From assembly GCF_010672085.1 (NCBI RefSeq), contig NZ_JAAHHT010000012.1, positions 1 to 41,120 on the forward strand: a stretch of DNA of 41,120 nt, read 5' to 3'. The position numbers and the translations under genes were made by a program. Below, in pieces: positions 25,790-34,887 of this stretch. The notes beneath the pieces were generated by a model, which did not search any database, was not told the DNA's origin, and saw only the letters and a list, made by a program, of their open reading frames with translations. Every line of letters starts with the position of its first letter. Position 1 is the first letter of the stretch. The stretch comes from Okeania sp. SIO3I5. GTDB taxonomy: Bacteria > Cyanobacteriota > Cyanobacteriia > Cyanobacteriales > Microcoleaceae.

Positions 25790-27148
25790 ATGAGACGGTC
25801 TTTCCCAAGCATGGATAACCCAAATGTCAAAGACAACGAACCAAAATTAAGCAGTCAGACTCAAGAATTGTTGTACTCCAAAATTCTGCTTTATACTACT
25901 GCTGTTGGAATTATGGGGGGATTAGTTGCTACAGCTTACTACTTTGTTTTAGAACACTTTTTGGAGTTGGTCTGGGAAACAGGGCAGCACTACTTCACAG
26001 GAATTTTTCCAGATTGGCTACCAGCATGGAATTATACCTGGATTGTATCAACAATTGGGGGATTTGGCGTTGGTTTATGCCTCTATTTCTTTGGCCAACC
26101 TGGAGAGATGGCAAAGGTGATCGATAAAATTCACGATCCTGGCCGTTTGGAACCAAGTCAAACACCAGGGATGATTGCCACTTCCTTAGTATCAATTACT
26201 GCTGGTGGAAGTTTAGGCCCTGAAGCACCTCTGGTCCAAATCAATGGCAGTCTAGGCAGTTGGATTGCAGATAAACTGAATTTGAGTCTCAAGGAAACAC
26301 GAGTTCTGACGTTTTGTGGTATGGGTGCGGCATTAGCAGCATTTTTTGGCGATCCTGTTGGTGGTCCATTATTTGCCCTGGAGATTCCTCATCGTCGGGG
26401 GATTCAGTATTATGAAGCAATTATTCCGGCAGTCGTTGCAGGGATTTTTAGTTTTGGCGTGTTTCGGTTTGGCACTGGGTTAGAAATCGGAGGTATCTAT
26501 CGCTTTGACTACTTTGATGCTATTCCTGCTTTGAGTTGGCTAAATCTTCTGGAAGCTGGAGTTCTAGGAATAGTTGGTGGTTTAGCTGGAATTTTGTTTA
26601 TTGGGATTTTTCGACTTACAGAGTTGGCGATCCAACCGATTAAAAATAGGCATATTTGGCGAGCAATTTTGGGAGGATTGGGAATTGGTTGGTTGGCAGT
26701 TTTATACCCTCAAACTCTCTTCTTTAGTGAGCAGCAAATTGAAACTCAATTAATTGAGCCAGCTACTACACTTACAGTTGTAACGTTACTCGGAATTTGT
26801 CTGGCGAAAATGATTGCCATTAGTTTCACGATTCATGGTGGATTTCGAGGGGGTTTTATCTTTCCCCTATTTTTCACAGGAGCAAGTTTAGGGTTGGCCA
26901 TCAGTTTTTTGATTCCAGCAGTACATCCAACTATTTCGATGTTGTGCTGCATGGCGGCCATTAATGTATCGATTACCAAAACTCCGATTAGTACCTCGAT
27001 TATTTTGAGTGTTTTATCTGATACGTCGATAATTCCGATTATAGCGATCGCTAGTTTTACCAGCTTTGTATTGACTAGCAATATTGGTTTATTAAGAACT
27101 CAACGCCCTAGACAGCAAGAGGAAAATTTAAGTATTGGTATTAGTTAA
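25790..27148 (+). CDS. CLC-family chloride channel or H+/Cl- antiporter
   Basis: The 452-aa product has around ten hydrophobic stretches and the CLC signature positions: GQPGEMAKVID in the place of the GSGIP loop, GGSLGPEAPLVQ at about residue 145 in the place of GREGP, and GGFRGGFIFPLFF at about 345 for GxFxP. The gating glutamate is kept (the Glu of GPEAP), which fits either a channel or a proton-coupled antiporter. The first loop is diverged (no GSGIP), so ion selectivity is open. An in-frame TTG at 25775 gives five more residues; the ATG at 25790 is preferred. The stop codon lies inside the first copy of a tandem repeat. Confidence 0.88.
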   Translation: MRRSFPSMDNPNVKDNEPKLSSQTQELLYSKILLYTTAVGIMGGLVATAYYFVLEHFLELVWETGQHYFTGIFPDWLPAWNYTWIVSTIGGFGVGLCLYFFGQPGEMAKVIDKIHDPGRLEPSQTPGMIATSLVSITAGGSLGPEAPLVQINGSLGSWIADKLNLSLKETRVLTFCGMGAALAAFFGDPVGGPLFALEIPHRRGIQYYEAIIPAVVAGIFSFGVFRFGTGLEIGGIYRFDYFDAIPALSWLNLLEAGVLGIVGGLAGILFIGIFRLTELAIQPIKNRHIWRAILGGLGIGWLAVLYPQTLFFSEQQIETQLIEPATTLTVVTLLGICLAKMIAISFTIHGGFRGGFIFPLFFTGASLGLAISFLIPAVHPTISMLCCMAAINVSITKTPISTSIILSVLSDTSIIPIIAIASFTSFVLTSNIGLLRTQRPRQQEENLSIGIS

Positions 27149-27577
27149 TGTGTCATGCTTTTCTATTGAATGTTTATTAATTAAATGATAAAAAATTTTT
27201 GTTTGTAGTATTGTTCTAGTCCTAAGATTGATTTAGTTAATGTGTAATATTTTTCTACTAAATGTTTATTAATAACTGAGAAAAAAATTTTGTTTGTAGT
27301 AGGTCTTTAGCCCTAAAATTTTGTAGTAGGGCTTTAGCGCTAAAATTGATTTAGTTAATGTGTAATATTTTTCTACTAAATGTCTATATAATAACTGATC
27401 AAAAATTTTTGTTTGTAGTAGAGCTTTAGCCCTAAGATTAATTTAGTTAATGTGTAATGTTTTTCTACTAAATGTCTATATAATAACTGATCAAAAATTT
27501 TTGTTTGTAGTAGAGCTTTAGCTCTAAGATTGATAAAATTTTTTGTTTGTAGTAGAGTCTTAGCCCTAAAATTGATA
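27144..27577 (+). repeat. About 92-bp tandem repeat, four to five copies
   Basis: gttaatgtgt recurs at 27144, 27236, 27354 and 27446 (periods 92, 118, 92). The 118-base unit carries an extra 26 bases that duplicate its ttgtagtagg-ctttag-cctaaaatt end. A fifth, partial unit follows. Each unit ends in a tgtagtagagctttagccctaa hairpin-like motif. The first unit overlaps the last codons of the CLC gene. Confidence 0.9.
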
Positions 27578-27582
27578 TTTCA

Positions 27583-27872
27583 TTAACATAGAATACGTAA
27601 GCATTCAGCTATTACCTGTCAGCTTTCAGCAATAATATCTAAATTTTAAGGAAGGACTTAAAATGAATATAGCTTTTAGCCTTTAAAGTCAGCTTTTATA
27701 AGCAAGATTCAATTTGCTTCAATCCTCAATTAATAAAGCTTTTATCTAAAACTAAAATAAATGGCTGATAGCTGATAGCTAGCTGCTGAATGCTTACTAG
27801 AATACAGAGATTTTTGATTTAAAGGTAGGAAGCAGAAGTTTTGTAGTCTACCTTTGTGAAAACCACTATAAT
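27583..27872. mobile_element. Element with conserved ends, short form
   Basis: Bounded by tttcattaacatagaatac and gtctacctttgtgaaaaccac, as in the longer element at 14984-15541. The interior differs and contains gctgatagctgatagct repeats. No coding content. Confidence 0.6.
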
Positions 27873-27967
27873 TATAAACCAGACGTATTCTCAATGAATG
27901 AGACTACTACTATAAGTCTAGAAAAATTTGTGTATCAACTAATTTTCCATATCGTTAAGCTTAGATA

Positions 27968-28356
27968 CTAGATGAAGATAAAAACTTACTACAGCTAAGT
28001 TCAAGCTATTATATTAATCCCGCCCTTAACAGAAAATATTTTGAACAATTTTGGATTTGTAGTCAAGATTTTATATTATCTAGGGGTGAAGGCTTACCTG
28101 GACGAGTTTGGTTATCAAAACAACCGGAATGGATTTATAGATGTCACTATTGAATCTGAGGAATATTTTTTAAGCAATCAAATGGCGAAAGCTTTTGGGG
28201 TAAAAAGCGCTTTTTTTGTGCCTATAATTGCGCAAAATAAAGTTTTGATGATGTTGGCTTTTTTTGACAGAACAAACTGATCCTAAAGATTCCAAAATTA
28301 TAGAAATAGTGACAAGCAAAGCTGAAAGTTTAGGAGAACTTCTTAACTTAGACTAA
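27968..28356 (+). pseudogene. GAF-domain protein remnant with two frameshifts
   Basis: Three overlapping pieces join into one GAF-like domain. The first reads LDEDKNLLQLSSSYYINPA...SRGEGLPGRVWLSKQPEWIY. After one extra base near 28139 it continues DVTIESEEYFLSNQMAKAFGVKSAFFVPIIA, and after a slip in a run of seven T at 28259-28265 it ends TEQTDPKDSKIIEIV...ESLGELLNLD before a stop at 28356. The GLPGRVW, DVTIES and FGVKSAFFVPI blocks are typical of GAF domains in cyanobacterial sensor kinases and related signalling proteins. No kinase or cyclase domain survives. The parent gene was probably larger at its 5' end. Confidence 0.8.
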
Positions 28357-28761
28357 ATTTATCATTAATAAATCAATATAATTTACCAGCCTTGATTTTA
28401 CTGAAATTAATATAATTTTTGCATAAGATAAGAGAATATGTAATAGGGAATAGGGAGTAAAAATTGTTTATTTCATGTCTTAAATTGATTTAATTAAAAA
28501 TTTTGCAAATTGTCTAATCTACTTTACTAGGCTAAAAAATGCTATATCTTATCTCTGGCATAACTCATTAATTTTGCCAGATCTTGATTCAATAAAATTG
28601 TCAAAATAGATGACTCAATGTTATAAGTTTTGACTTTGAGAGTAAATGTATGTTTGCTCCATAAAAATCTCATAAAAATATTTGATTTTACTTCTCCCAA
28701 AACTTTATCTTTCTGATAAAATCAATAAGCCAAATAATAATACTTATTAACCCTACTCTAA
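28357..28761. other. Upstream region of ndhA
   Basis: About 400 bases, mostly AT-rich and without tandem repeats apart from a short gggaata tract near 28445. It should contain the ndhAIGE promoter; tgataaaat at about 28715 is a possible -10 box. No ribosome binding site precedes the ndhA ATG. Confidence 0.45.
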
Positions 28762-29880
28762 ATGAATTCAGGAATCGATCTACAAAGAACATTTATTCAG
28801 GCCCTCGTAGATTTGGGCTTACCCCCAGAAATAGCCAGAACTCTATGGCTGCCATTCCCCATGTTATCAATGATTATTGTTGCTACTGTCGGTGTTCTAA
28901 TAGCAGTATGGCTAGAACGAAAAATATCTGCAGCAGCACAACAAAGAATTGGTCCAGAATTCATGGGGCCCCTAGGCACCCTAGCACCTTTAGCTGATGG
29001 TCTGAAGCTAGTTTTCAAAGAGGACGTTGTTCCCGCTAAAGCAGATCCCTTACTATTCACATTAGGACCTGTAATTGTAGCTATACCTGTATTTCTATCC
29101 TACCTAGTGGTTCCCTTTGGACAAAATTTAGTAATTACAGACCTTGGGGTAGCAATATTTTTGTGGATTGCTCTTTCGAGTATTCAGCCTATTGGACTAC
29201 TAATGTCTGGTTATGCTTCTAATAATAAGTATTCTCTACTTGGAGGTTTACGAGCAGCAGCACAATCTATTAGTTATGAAATTCCTTTGGCCTTAGCTGT
29301 ATTGGCAGTAGCCATGATGTCCAACAGTCTCAGCACAATTGATATAGTTGAACAACAATCTAGCTATGGCATCCTTGGATGGAATATCTGGAGACAACCA
29401 ATGGGCTTTATAATTTTCTGGATAGCAGTATTGGCCGAATGTGAACGTCTTCCTTTTGACCTTCCAGAAGCAGAAGAAGAATTGGTGGCTGGATACCAAA
29501 CTGAATATACTGGCATGAAATTTGCTTTGTATTACTTAGCCTCCTATATCAACTTAGTTTTATCTTCCCTACTTATAGCAGTTTTATATCTGGGTGGTTG
29601 GCAATCTCCAGTTCCGGTAGAACTTCTCTCTAACTTCTTAGGGGTAAGTGAAACGACCCCTTGGTTACAAATAATCAATGCTACCTTGGGTATTATTATG
29701 ACGTTACTCAAAGCTTATCTGCTTGTATTTGTAGCAGTTTTGTTACGTTGGACATTACCAAGGGTGAGAATTGACCAATTATTAGACCTGGGTTGGAAGT
29801 TCTTGTTGCCAGTAGCTTTGGTTAACTTATTATTAACTGCAGCCTTAAAATTAGCCTTTCCATTTGCCTTTGGCGGTTGA
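28762..29880 (+). CDS. ndhA: NDH-1 subunit NdhA
   Basis: NdhA (NuoH/ND1 homologue) is the membrane subunit that connects the peripheral arm to the proton-pumping arm and helps form the plastoquinone site in the thylakoid membrane. The 372-aa product has about eight hydrophobic helices and the conserved loop segments [20 protein letters not shown] near residue 53, [11 protein letters not shown], and [20 protein letters not shown] near 234. The length matches cyanobacterial NdhA. It is first in the order A-I-G-E, but 480 bases separate it from ndhI, of which about 160 are a mobile element. Confidence 0.97.
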   Translation: MNSGIDLQRTFIQALVDLGLPPEIARTLWLPFPMLSMIIVATVGVLIAVWLERKISAAAQQRIGPEFMGPLGTLAPLADGLKLVFKEDVVPAKADPLLFTLGPVIVAIPVFLSYLVVPFGQNLVITDLGVAIFLWIALSSIQPIGLLMSGYASNNKYSLLGGLRAAAQSISYEIPLALAVLAVAMMSNSLSTIDIVEQQSSYGILGWNIWRQPMGFIIFWIAVLAECERLPFDLPEAEEELVAGYQTEYTGMKFALYYLASYINLVLSSLLIAVLYLGGWQSPVPVELLSNFLGVSETTPWLQIINATLGIIMTLLKAYLLVFVAVLLRWTLPRVRIDQLLDLGWKFLLPVALVNLLLTAALKLAFPFAFGG

Positions 29881-29894
29881 AGAAGGCAGAAGTT

Positions 29895-30055
29895 AATGGA
29901 TAATGGATAATGGATAATGGATAATGGATAATTACCTCTCCCTTTTAGGCAGAGGATTGACGCGGTAGGGAAAAAATAAATTTTTTCCCCTTTCAAACGG
30001 AGGCTTTTAACCTGAATTATTTAATTAATAATTACTAATTATTAATTGTTCGGTA
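29895..30055 (+). mobile_element. 'CCTCTCC' MITE between ndhA and ndhI
   Basis: Starts with a ggataat heptamer tract, then acctctccc, aggattgacgcggtaggg, a T-rich middle, ggaggctttta and ends at ttcggta. It is a member of the family at 6922 and 32889 with a different loop. It lies entirely within the operon spacer. Confidence 0.8.
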
Positions 30056-30360
30056 CAGACTAGACAGTGCGAAAACTTGTCTAAAGTTTATCAAACTTAC
30101 TCATAACTATAGCTATAAAATAATTCCTGATGTCTTTGACCAAGGAATAAATAAAGGGTTTCCAGTTTAACCCTGTAGTGGTTGATACGCTCGCGTTTAA
30201 CCAGACTTTCAGACCTTTGAATAAGTTTAGTTGAGCGGTACTAATACCCACAAAAGAAAAGATAGATCAATAGCTGATTTGAGATTTTTTAATTACACTC
30301 ATCAATAAAGCTCAAATTGTCACTTTGTTACCCTGTTTCTAAGTTTTATAAAGTAAAACC

Positions 30361-30975
30361 ATGTTCAAATTCCTCAACCAAGTCAGCGATTACGCCAAAG
30401 AAACTTTTCAAGCAGCCAAATATATTGGTCAAGGTCTATCTGTAACTTTTGACCATATGAGCCGTCGTCCTGTTACTGTACAATACCCCTACGAAAAGCT
30501 GATTCCTTCTGAAAGATTTCGAGGTAGAATTCACTTTGAATATGACAAATGTATTGCCTGTGAAGTTTGTGTAAGGGTTTGTCCGATTAATTTACCTGTA
30601 GTAGATTGGGAATTTAATAAACAAACTAAAAAGAAAAAGCTCAAGCATTACAGTATTGATTTTGGAGTATGTATTTTCTGTGGCAACTGTGTAGAATATT
30701 GTCCTACTAACTGTCTATCTATGACAGAAGAGTATGAGTTAGCAGCTTATGACCGCCATGAGTTGAACTATGATAATGTAGCTCTGGGTAGATTACCATA
30801 CAAGGTGACAAATGACCCGATGGTAACTCCTATGCGAGAATTAGCTTACTTACCTAAAGGTGTTATAGACCCTCATACAGTTTCTCATACTGAGCGTCGT
30901 GCTGGTCTCCGGCCAGAAGAAATTTTGGAACAAATGGAAGCAGAAAAGCCAGTAGCAGAAACAACAGATAAGTAA
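30361..30975 (+). CDS. ndhI: NDH-1 subunit NdhI, two 4Fe-4S clusters
   Basis: NdhI (NuoI homologue) passes electrons through two 4Fe-4S clusters in the connecting module of NDH-1. The 204-aa product carries [12 protein letters not shown] near residue 65 and [12 protein letters not shown] near residue 104, both full CxxCxxCxxxCP motifs. The N-terminal region has the usual [26 protein letters not shown] lead that anchors the subunit to the membrane arm. The C-terminal part ends in an acidic, probably flexible tail ([17 protein letters not shown]). No strong ribosome binding site. The spacer upstream holds no gene. Confidence 0.97.
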   Translation: MFKFLNQVSDYAKETFQAAKYIGQGLSVTFDHMSRRPVTVQYPYEKLIPSERFRGRIHFEYDKCIACEVCVRVCPINLPVVDWEFNKQTKKKKLKHYSIDFGVCIFCGNCVEYCPTNCLSMTEEYELAAYDRHELNYDNVALGRLPYKVTNDPMVTPMRELAYLPKGVIDPHTVSHTERRAGLRPEEILEQMEAEKPVAETTDK

Positions 30976-30990
30976 ACAGACAACTAAATA

Positions 30991-31411
30991 GTTAGGGTTT
31001 GCTGAAAAAGTCTTTTTAAGGAGCAGGGAATTTATTAATGGATAATGGATAATGGATAATGGATAATTGCCTCTCCCTTTGAGGGAGAGGATTGACCAAG
31101 AAGGAAAAGATTTATTTCTCTTGGTCGATTAGATATCGCGAGGAAACCCGCTCTTTCAGATCCGCTCCGCTAACGCCATCTCTCGACCGCTTTTTTCCCC
31201 TTTATTGGGGAGGCTTTAAACCTGAATTATCTAATTATTTAATTATTTAATTATTAATTATTTCGGTAATTTTTTGCCCTTGTTTAACCAAAATGCTAAC
31301 TTTTTGAGTATTTTAGACTGAAAACCTGGTACTTTTTTTGAACTTAACAAAACACTTACCTTGATTTTTAATGTTAATGATTTGAGATTTAATCAGCAAG
31401 CCCTAGTTAAC
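30991..31411 (+). mobile_element. 'GGGTTTGCTGA' element with nested MITE, between ndhI and ndhG
   Basis: Outer ends GTTAGGGTTTGCTGA and TCAGCAAGCCCTAGTTAAC are inverted repeats. The same ends bound 40789-41045. Inside, at about 31035-31268, lies a CCTCTCC-family MITE with its ggataat heptamer start and ttcggtaa end. The nesting order (CCTCTCC inserted into GGGTTTGCTGA) is visible directly. Confidence 0.8.
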
Positions 31412-31658
31412 AAAAACAAATATTTATTAGCTATTAGTTATCAGATGGTTAAGTTGACTTTTAGCTACTGCCAACTAATAACTACCAACTATAGTAATCC
31501 TAAATGATTTGTGAGAAAAAATTGTAGTGGTTTGGTATCAAAACCCAAGCAAAAATGGGATGAAAAAACTAAACTCCCACGATCAAATTTTACAACCTAT
31601 TTAGAATTGCTATAACAAAATATAATTCCAAATTAAAACATATCTAAAGGAATAAAAA
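31412..31658. other. Upstream region of ndhG
   Basis: AT-rich DNA without clear repeats. A ctaaagg ribosome binding site is seen at about 31644-31650 before the GTG start of ndhG. Confidence 0.5.
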
Positions 31659-32282
31659 GTGGATTTAGCACAAGGAGTTCAATTCGTTTCATTCATTATT
31701 TTAGCTGTAATGATGATTGGGGCAGCTTTGGGAGTAGTATTATTTTCTAATATTGTCTACTCAGCTTTTCTTTTGGGTGGAGTATTTCTGAGCATTTCTG
31801 GTTTATACCTTTTATTAAATGCTGATTTTGTAGCTACTGCCCAAGTTTTGATTTATGTTGGAGCTGTTAATGTCCTGATTTTATTTGCGATTATGCTTGT
31901 AAATAAACGAGAAGATTTTAAAGCTTTGCCTAATGCTTGGTTTAGAAAGGTAGCTACAGGTTTAGTTTGTTTTGGTTTGTTTGCTTTACTAAGTACAATG
32001 GTATTGTCTACTTCTTGGTCAATTCCTGTTAGTGGAGCTGCTGCTGAAGAAAGTTCAATTGTATTAATTGGCAAGCACTTTTTTACTGACTTTTTACTTC
32101 CTTTTGAACTTGCTTCTGTGTTTTTATTAATGGCAATGGTGGGTGCTATTATTTTGGCTCGTCGAGATATTTTGCCTGATGAAGTACCAACTAATATTCC
32201 TCAAACGCCTGTTTTAAGTTTGCCAGAACGTCCTCGTGAATTAGTTTCAACTTCTCAGGAAATTTTCGATCAAAACGTTTAA
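31659..32282 (+). CDS. ndhG: NDH-1 subunit NdhG
   Basis: NdhG (NuoJ/ND6 homologue) is a five-helix membrane subunit. The 207-aa product begins at a GTG, MDLAQGVQFVSFIILAVMMI, with a ctaaagg site eight bases before it. The third helix, VATAQVLIYVGAVNVLILFAIM near residues 51-72, includes the conserved Gly-rich pi-bulge region of the family. The C-terminal FELASVFLLMAMVGAIILARRD is the last helix, and the polar tail PDEVPTNIPQTPVLSLPERP is normal for cyanobacteria. It is 35 bases upstream of ndhE. Confidence 0.96.
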   Translation: MDLAQGVQFVSFIILAVMMIGAALGVVLFSNIVYSAFLLGGVFLSISGLYLLLNADFVATAQVLIYVGAVNVLILFAIMLVNKREDFKALPNAWFRKVATGLVCFGLFALLSTMVLSTSWSIPVSGAAAEESSIVLIGKHFFTDFLLPFELASVFLLMAMVGAIILARRDILPDEVPTNIPQTPVLSLPERPRELVSTSQEIFDQNV

Positions 32283-32317
32283 GATAATTCAGTAAATTTC
32301 AAAGGTTAATTAAGTTT

Positions 32318-32629
32318 ATGCAATTGCAACTGGAATATTTTTTGTTATTAGCAGCAGCACTTTTTTGTATAGGAATTTATGGTTTAGTTACCAGTCGTAA
32401 TGCAGTTAGGGTGTTGATGTCTATTGAGCTACTTCTGAATGCTGTAAATTTGAATTTGATGGGATTTTCTAATTTCTTAGATGCTCAAAATATTAAAGGT
32501 CAGGTTTTTACTGTATTTGTAATTACGGTTGCTGCTGCTGAAGCTGCTGTTGGTTTAGCTATAGTTTTAGCAATTTATCGTAACCGTGACACGGTGGATA
32601 TGGAAGAATTTAACTTATTAAAGTGGTAA
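32318..32629 (+). CDS. ndhE: NDH-1 subunit NdhE
   Basis: NdhE (NuoK/ND4L homologue) is a three-helix proton-channel subunit next to NdhG. The 103-aa product has helices at about residues 5-24 ([20 protein letters not shown]), 30-50 ([20 protein letters not shown], with the conserved Glu) and 62-83 ([20 protein letters not shown], with the second conserved Glu). The length is standard. The upstream aaaggttaa is a plausible ribosome binding site. The short ndhG-ndhE spacer argues that these two are co-transcribed. Confidence 0.97.
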   Translation: MQLQLEYFLLLAAALFCIGIYGLVTSRNAVRVLMSIELLLNAVNLNLMGFSNFLDAQNIKGQVFTVFVITVAAAEAAVGLAIVLAIYRNRDTVDMEEFNLLKW

Positions 32630-32645
32630 TTTTAAGGTAACTGTT

Positions 32646-32667
32646 TAGCATTTCCTAAAGAATGCTA
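32646..32667 (+). terminator. Weak hairpin after ndhE, possible terminator
   Basis: TAGCATT and AATGCTA form a perfect 7-bp stem with an 8-base loop 17 bases past the ndhE stop. The T-rich stretch (agtttttgttt) begins about 8 bases later. The stem is AT-rich, so this is a weak candidate. Confidence 0.4.
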
Positions 32668-32685
32668 CGCAAATAGTTTTTGTTT

Positions 32686-32742
32686 GTAGTAGGACTTTAG
32701 CCCGATAAATATCCATACTTATTACTAAAGTCCTACTTACGA
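32686..32742 (+). repeat. Foldback related to the 27-kb tandem repeat
   Basis: AGTAGGACTTTAG and CTAAAGTCCTACT are exact 13-bp inverted arms around a loop of about 26 bases. The left part (tttgtagtaggactttagcc) is the hairpin motif that ends each unit of the tandem array at 27144. Confidence 0.75.
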
Positions 32743-32888
32743 GAGCTTCTAATTATTTATAGCTATTTAACCAGAGATAATATTACTCAGATTAGCCGAT
32801 AGTCTTTTTTGTTCCTGTAGAATTCTCCACAAACATAGCTATTAATTCTCCTTAGAGCTGATTTGTAAACTTCGCTAAAAGTCTTATA

Positions 32889-33030
32889 TTACCGAAAAAT
32901 TTTGGTTTAAACCCTCCCCTTGGATAGGGGATAATAAATAAAAATTTTCATAATTAGTCAATCCTATCAGTTTCAAGGAGAGGTAATAATTAATTATTCA
33001 TTATTCATTATTAATTATTAATTGTTGAAC
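32889..33030 (+). mobile_element. 'CCTCTCC' MITE, copy 2
   Basis: Almost identical, in the opposite orientation, to 6922-7056: the same ttaccgaaaaatt end, CCTCCCCTTGGATAGGGGAT and ATCCTATCAGTTTCAAGGAG arms and an attgttgaac end preceded by AT-rich heptamers. The close match suggests both copies moved recently. Confidence 0.85.
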
Positions 33031-33080
33031 TAGCTTTTAGCAATTAGGGGTGTACTTAACAATAACTCCTAAAACCTATA

Positions 33081-33456
33081 ATTAGGGCTTGATATCTTAA
33101 TCTAAAAGCATTGACATTAATCATGGTTTGAGCTTTTTTTTAGTCTGGAAAAAGTACAAGGTTTTCCTTAATCAAGAGCTGCATAAAGTGAGGATGAAAG
33201 GGTTGACTTAGGAAGAAAAATCACGAATTAAATTCTGACTCCTCCCTTCTGTACGGACGTTTTGCTGACGCTTTCGCTCCGCTAACGCTACGCGACATGG
33301 AATAGGAGCATTCCCTATATGAAAACGCATTAATGCTCAAGCAACGTCCCTACCCCATTCCTCCTGTCTTCCCCTCCCAGGAGGGGTTAGGGGTGGGTTG
33401 TCTCCTGACTCCTGAGGACTACCCTTACTCATAAGACTTTTGAGGGCAAACCCTAA
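33081..33456 (-). mobile_element. 'GGGTTTGCTGA' element, reversed, with nested element
   Basis: Ends attagggctt and gggcaaaccctaa; the body shares the ordered blocks aaaaagtacaag, gagctgcataaagt and gatgaaagggttgac with the reverse complement of 40900-40980. It contains the GGACGT element at 33252-33353, so nesting occurs here too. Confidence 0.7.
33252..33353 (+). mobile_element. 'GGACGT' miniature element, copy 1
   Basis: Starts acggacgttttgctgacgc, holds tttcgctccgctaacgctac and ends aagcaacgtccctacc. The reverse complement at 39140-39218 shares nearly the whole sequence. The ends are short inverted repeats (ggacgt...acgtcc). Confidence 0.8.
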
Positions 33457-34146
33457 GCATAGCAAGTGATTCAGCGTCTTAAATATTTAGTTTTTGACAT
33501 CCTCCCGACTCTGGGAAAGCGAGACAGCGCGGGATTCCCATCCACCAATCAAACAGACTTTAGGGGCGAATGGCCATTCGCCCCTACTTGAAGGACTCAG
33601 GGCGGGTTGACACCTCGCTGGAAAATGCGGGCAATGCCAGTAATCAAGCTTCCTCTGTGTCAGATAAATAATCGACCAGTGCCCCTTCCCTCCGGGACGC
33701 TACGCGAACGACGACTTGATTAAAAAGCGATAGTAGTCTCAACCTTGGTTTTTGCTTGAGTAACATTTGCATCTTGACATACTCCCGACGTTGCCCTTCT
33801 ATTCCCCCCTTTCAAAGGGGGGTTAGGGGGGATGGAAAAATAGGGATTCTTCAGTGTGGGAAACCCTGACCGCTGCGCATGACAGAGGTGATGTCCTCCC
33901 CCTGTGTTGACATTGATAATAACAAAATGCTCCTAAAAGTGTCAAGGGCCTATGAACGTTGAGCTTATGAAAGTATCCGAATCCGGGCCCAGGCTTTCAT
34001 CCCGACGCTCCCCTCCCCCCTTGGAAAGGGGGGTTAGGGGGGATGGAGAGCGCGGGACTTCCCGCCAGGAAAGTTAACATGCTTATCTGCAAAACCGCTC
34101 TTATTGATTGGTTTTCATCCCGACGCTCCCCTCCCCCCTTTCCAAG
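33457..34146. mobile_element. IS200/IS605-type end fragments and C/G-rich palindromes
   Basis: Near 33494-33540, ttgacatcctcccgact and agcgcgggattccca form the hairpin found at the right end of cyanobacterial IS200/IS605 tnpB elements, in reverse orientation. Near 33564 lies the palindrome ggggcgaatggccattcgcccc, also at 38829. Hairpins of the type cccccctttggaaagggggg followed by ttaggggggatgg lie at about 33806-33837 and 34008-34046. No transposase frame is present. Confidence 0.6.
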
Positions 34147-34414
34147 CTATCCCTTATAAGGAACTCTTGAAACCCTTGTGGGAGGGTGGTCCGGATGGGG
34201 AGGATGGGGAGGAGGGGGAGGAAGAATTCTGTCTACATTCATAAAAAAGTGTGTTTTTCAATACACTTTTCTCCTGAAAAAGCCGATTCAAGAATTCAAC
34301 ATAACTTGTCTATGTTGTCAAGTTTTATGTTAAGAAAAATGTTGATAAAGCATAGCTTTCCAAGGCAGGGTCAATTTATTGTCATCAGAGAAAAAAGTAG
34401 GAGAGGGTGGGGAG

Positions 34415-34468
34415 GTGTGGTCCGTGTGGTCCGTGTGGTCCTTGTGGTCCGTGTGGTCCGTGTGGGAG
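34415..34468 (+). repeat. 9-bp minisatellite, gtgtggtcc
   Basis: Six units of gtgtggtcc at exact 9-base spacing (34415, 34424, 34433, 34442, 34451, 34460), the fourth with a t for g and the last diverged. Confidence 0.9.
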
Positions 34469-34510
34469 AAAAGTCCGCTTTTATTCATGCAGCGCCTTTA
34501 CTTCGAGACC

Positions 34511-34647
34511 TCATCCTCCCCATCCCCCCCATCCTCCCCATCCTCCTCATCCTCCCCATCCTCCTCATCCCCCCCATCCTCCCCATGCTCCTCATCCTCC
34601 TCATCCTCCCCATCCTCCCCATCCTCCCCATCCTCCCCATTCTCTCC
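34511..34647 (+). repeat. 9-bp minisatellite, catcctccc
   Basis: About 15 units of catcctccc with occasional c/t changes (catcctcct, catgctcct). The same unit forms the array at 36014-36180. Confidence 0.92.
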
Positions 34648-34887
34648 CTAAATATTCTAGCTCAGACAAAGAATTAGCCCTGCCTTGGAAAGGGGGGTTA
34701 GGGGGGATGGAGAGCGCGGGTCTTCAACCAACGTTGAGATAAATTTTTTTAGATACTATGTAAAGAAATGTAATTTTATTTGCTGAAAAATATTAAGCTT
34801 CATTACTAAACTGCAACATAGAGATTCTCTCTATGGTATCCTTCCTGATCATAAACAAGCTCAAATAATTAAGGGGAGGAGAGAACT

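Larger units (their letters stand above)
34147..34887. repeat. Block with 9-bp minisatellites splitting a palindrome
   Basis: The left half of a cccctccccccttt palindrome ends at about 34146 and the right half (aaaggggggttaggggg) resumes at about 34689, as if about 540 bases had been inserted. CTTTCCAAGGCAGGG at 34356-34370 and CCCTGCCTTGGAAAG at 34678-34692 are perfect 15-bp inverted repeats. Between them lie two 9-bp arrays, listed separately. Open frames here are low-complexity translations and not genes. From 34730 on, the DNA is AT-rich and leads to the small gene at 34888. Confidence 0.7.

Noticed and set aside
27144-27577. Possible CRISPR array
   Set aside because: Units are about 92 bp and head-to-tail alike over their full length, with no short repeat alternating with unique spacers and no cas genes.
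34186-34742. Long open frames with PHP, SSP or ILP repeats
   Set aside because: They translate 9-bp minisatellites, which stay open in all frames; there is no ribosome binding site or domain.
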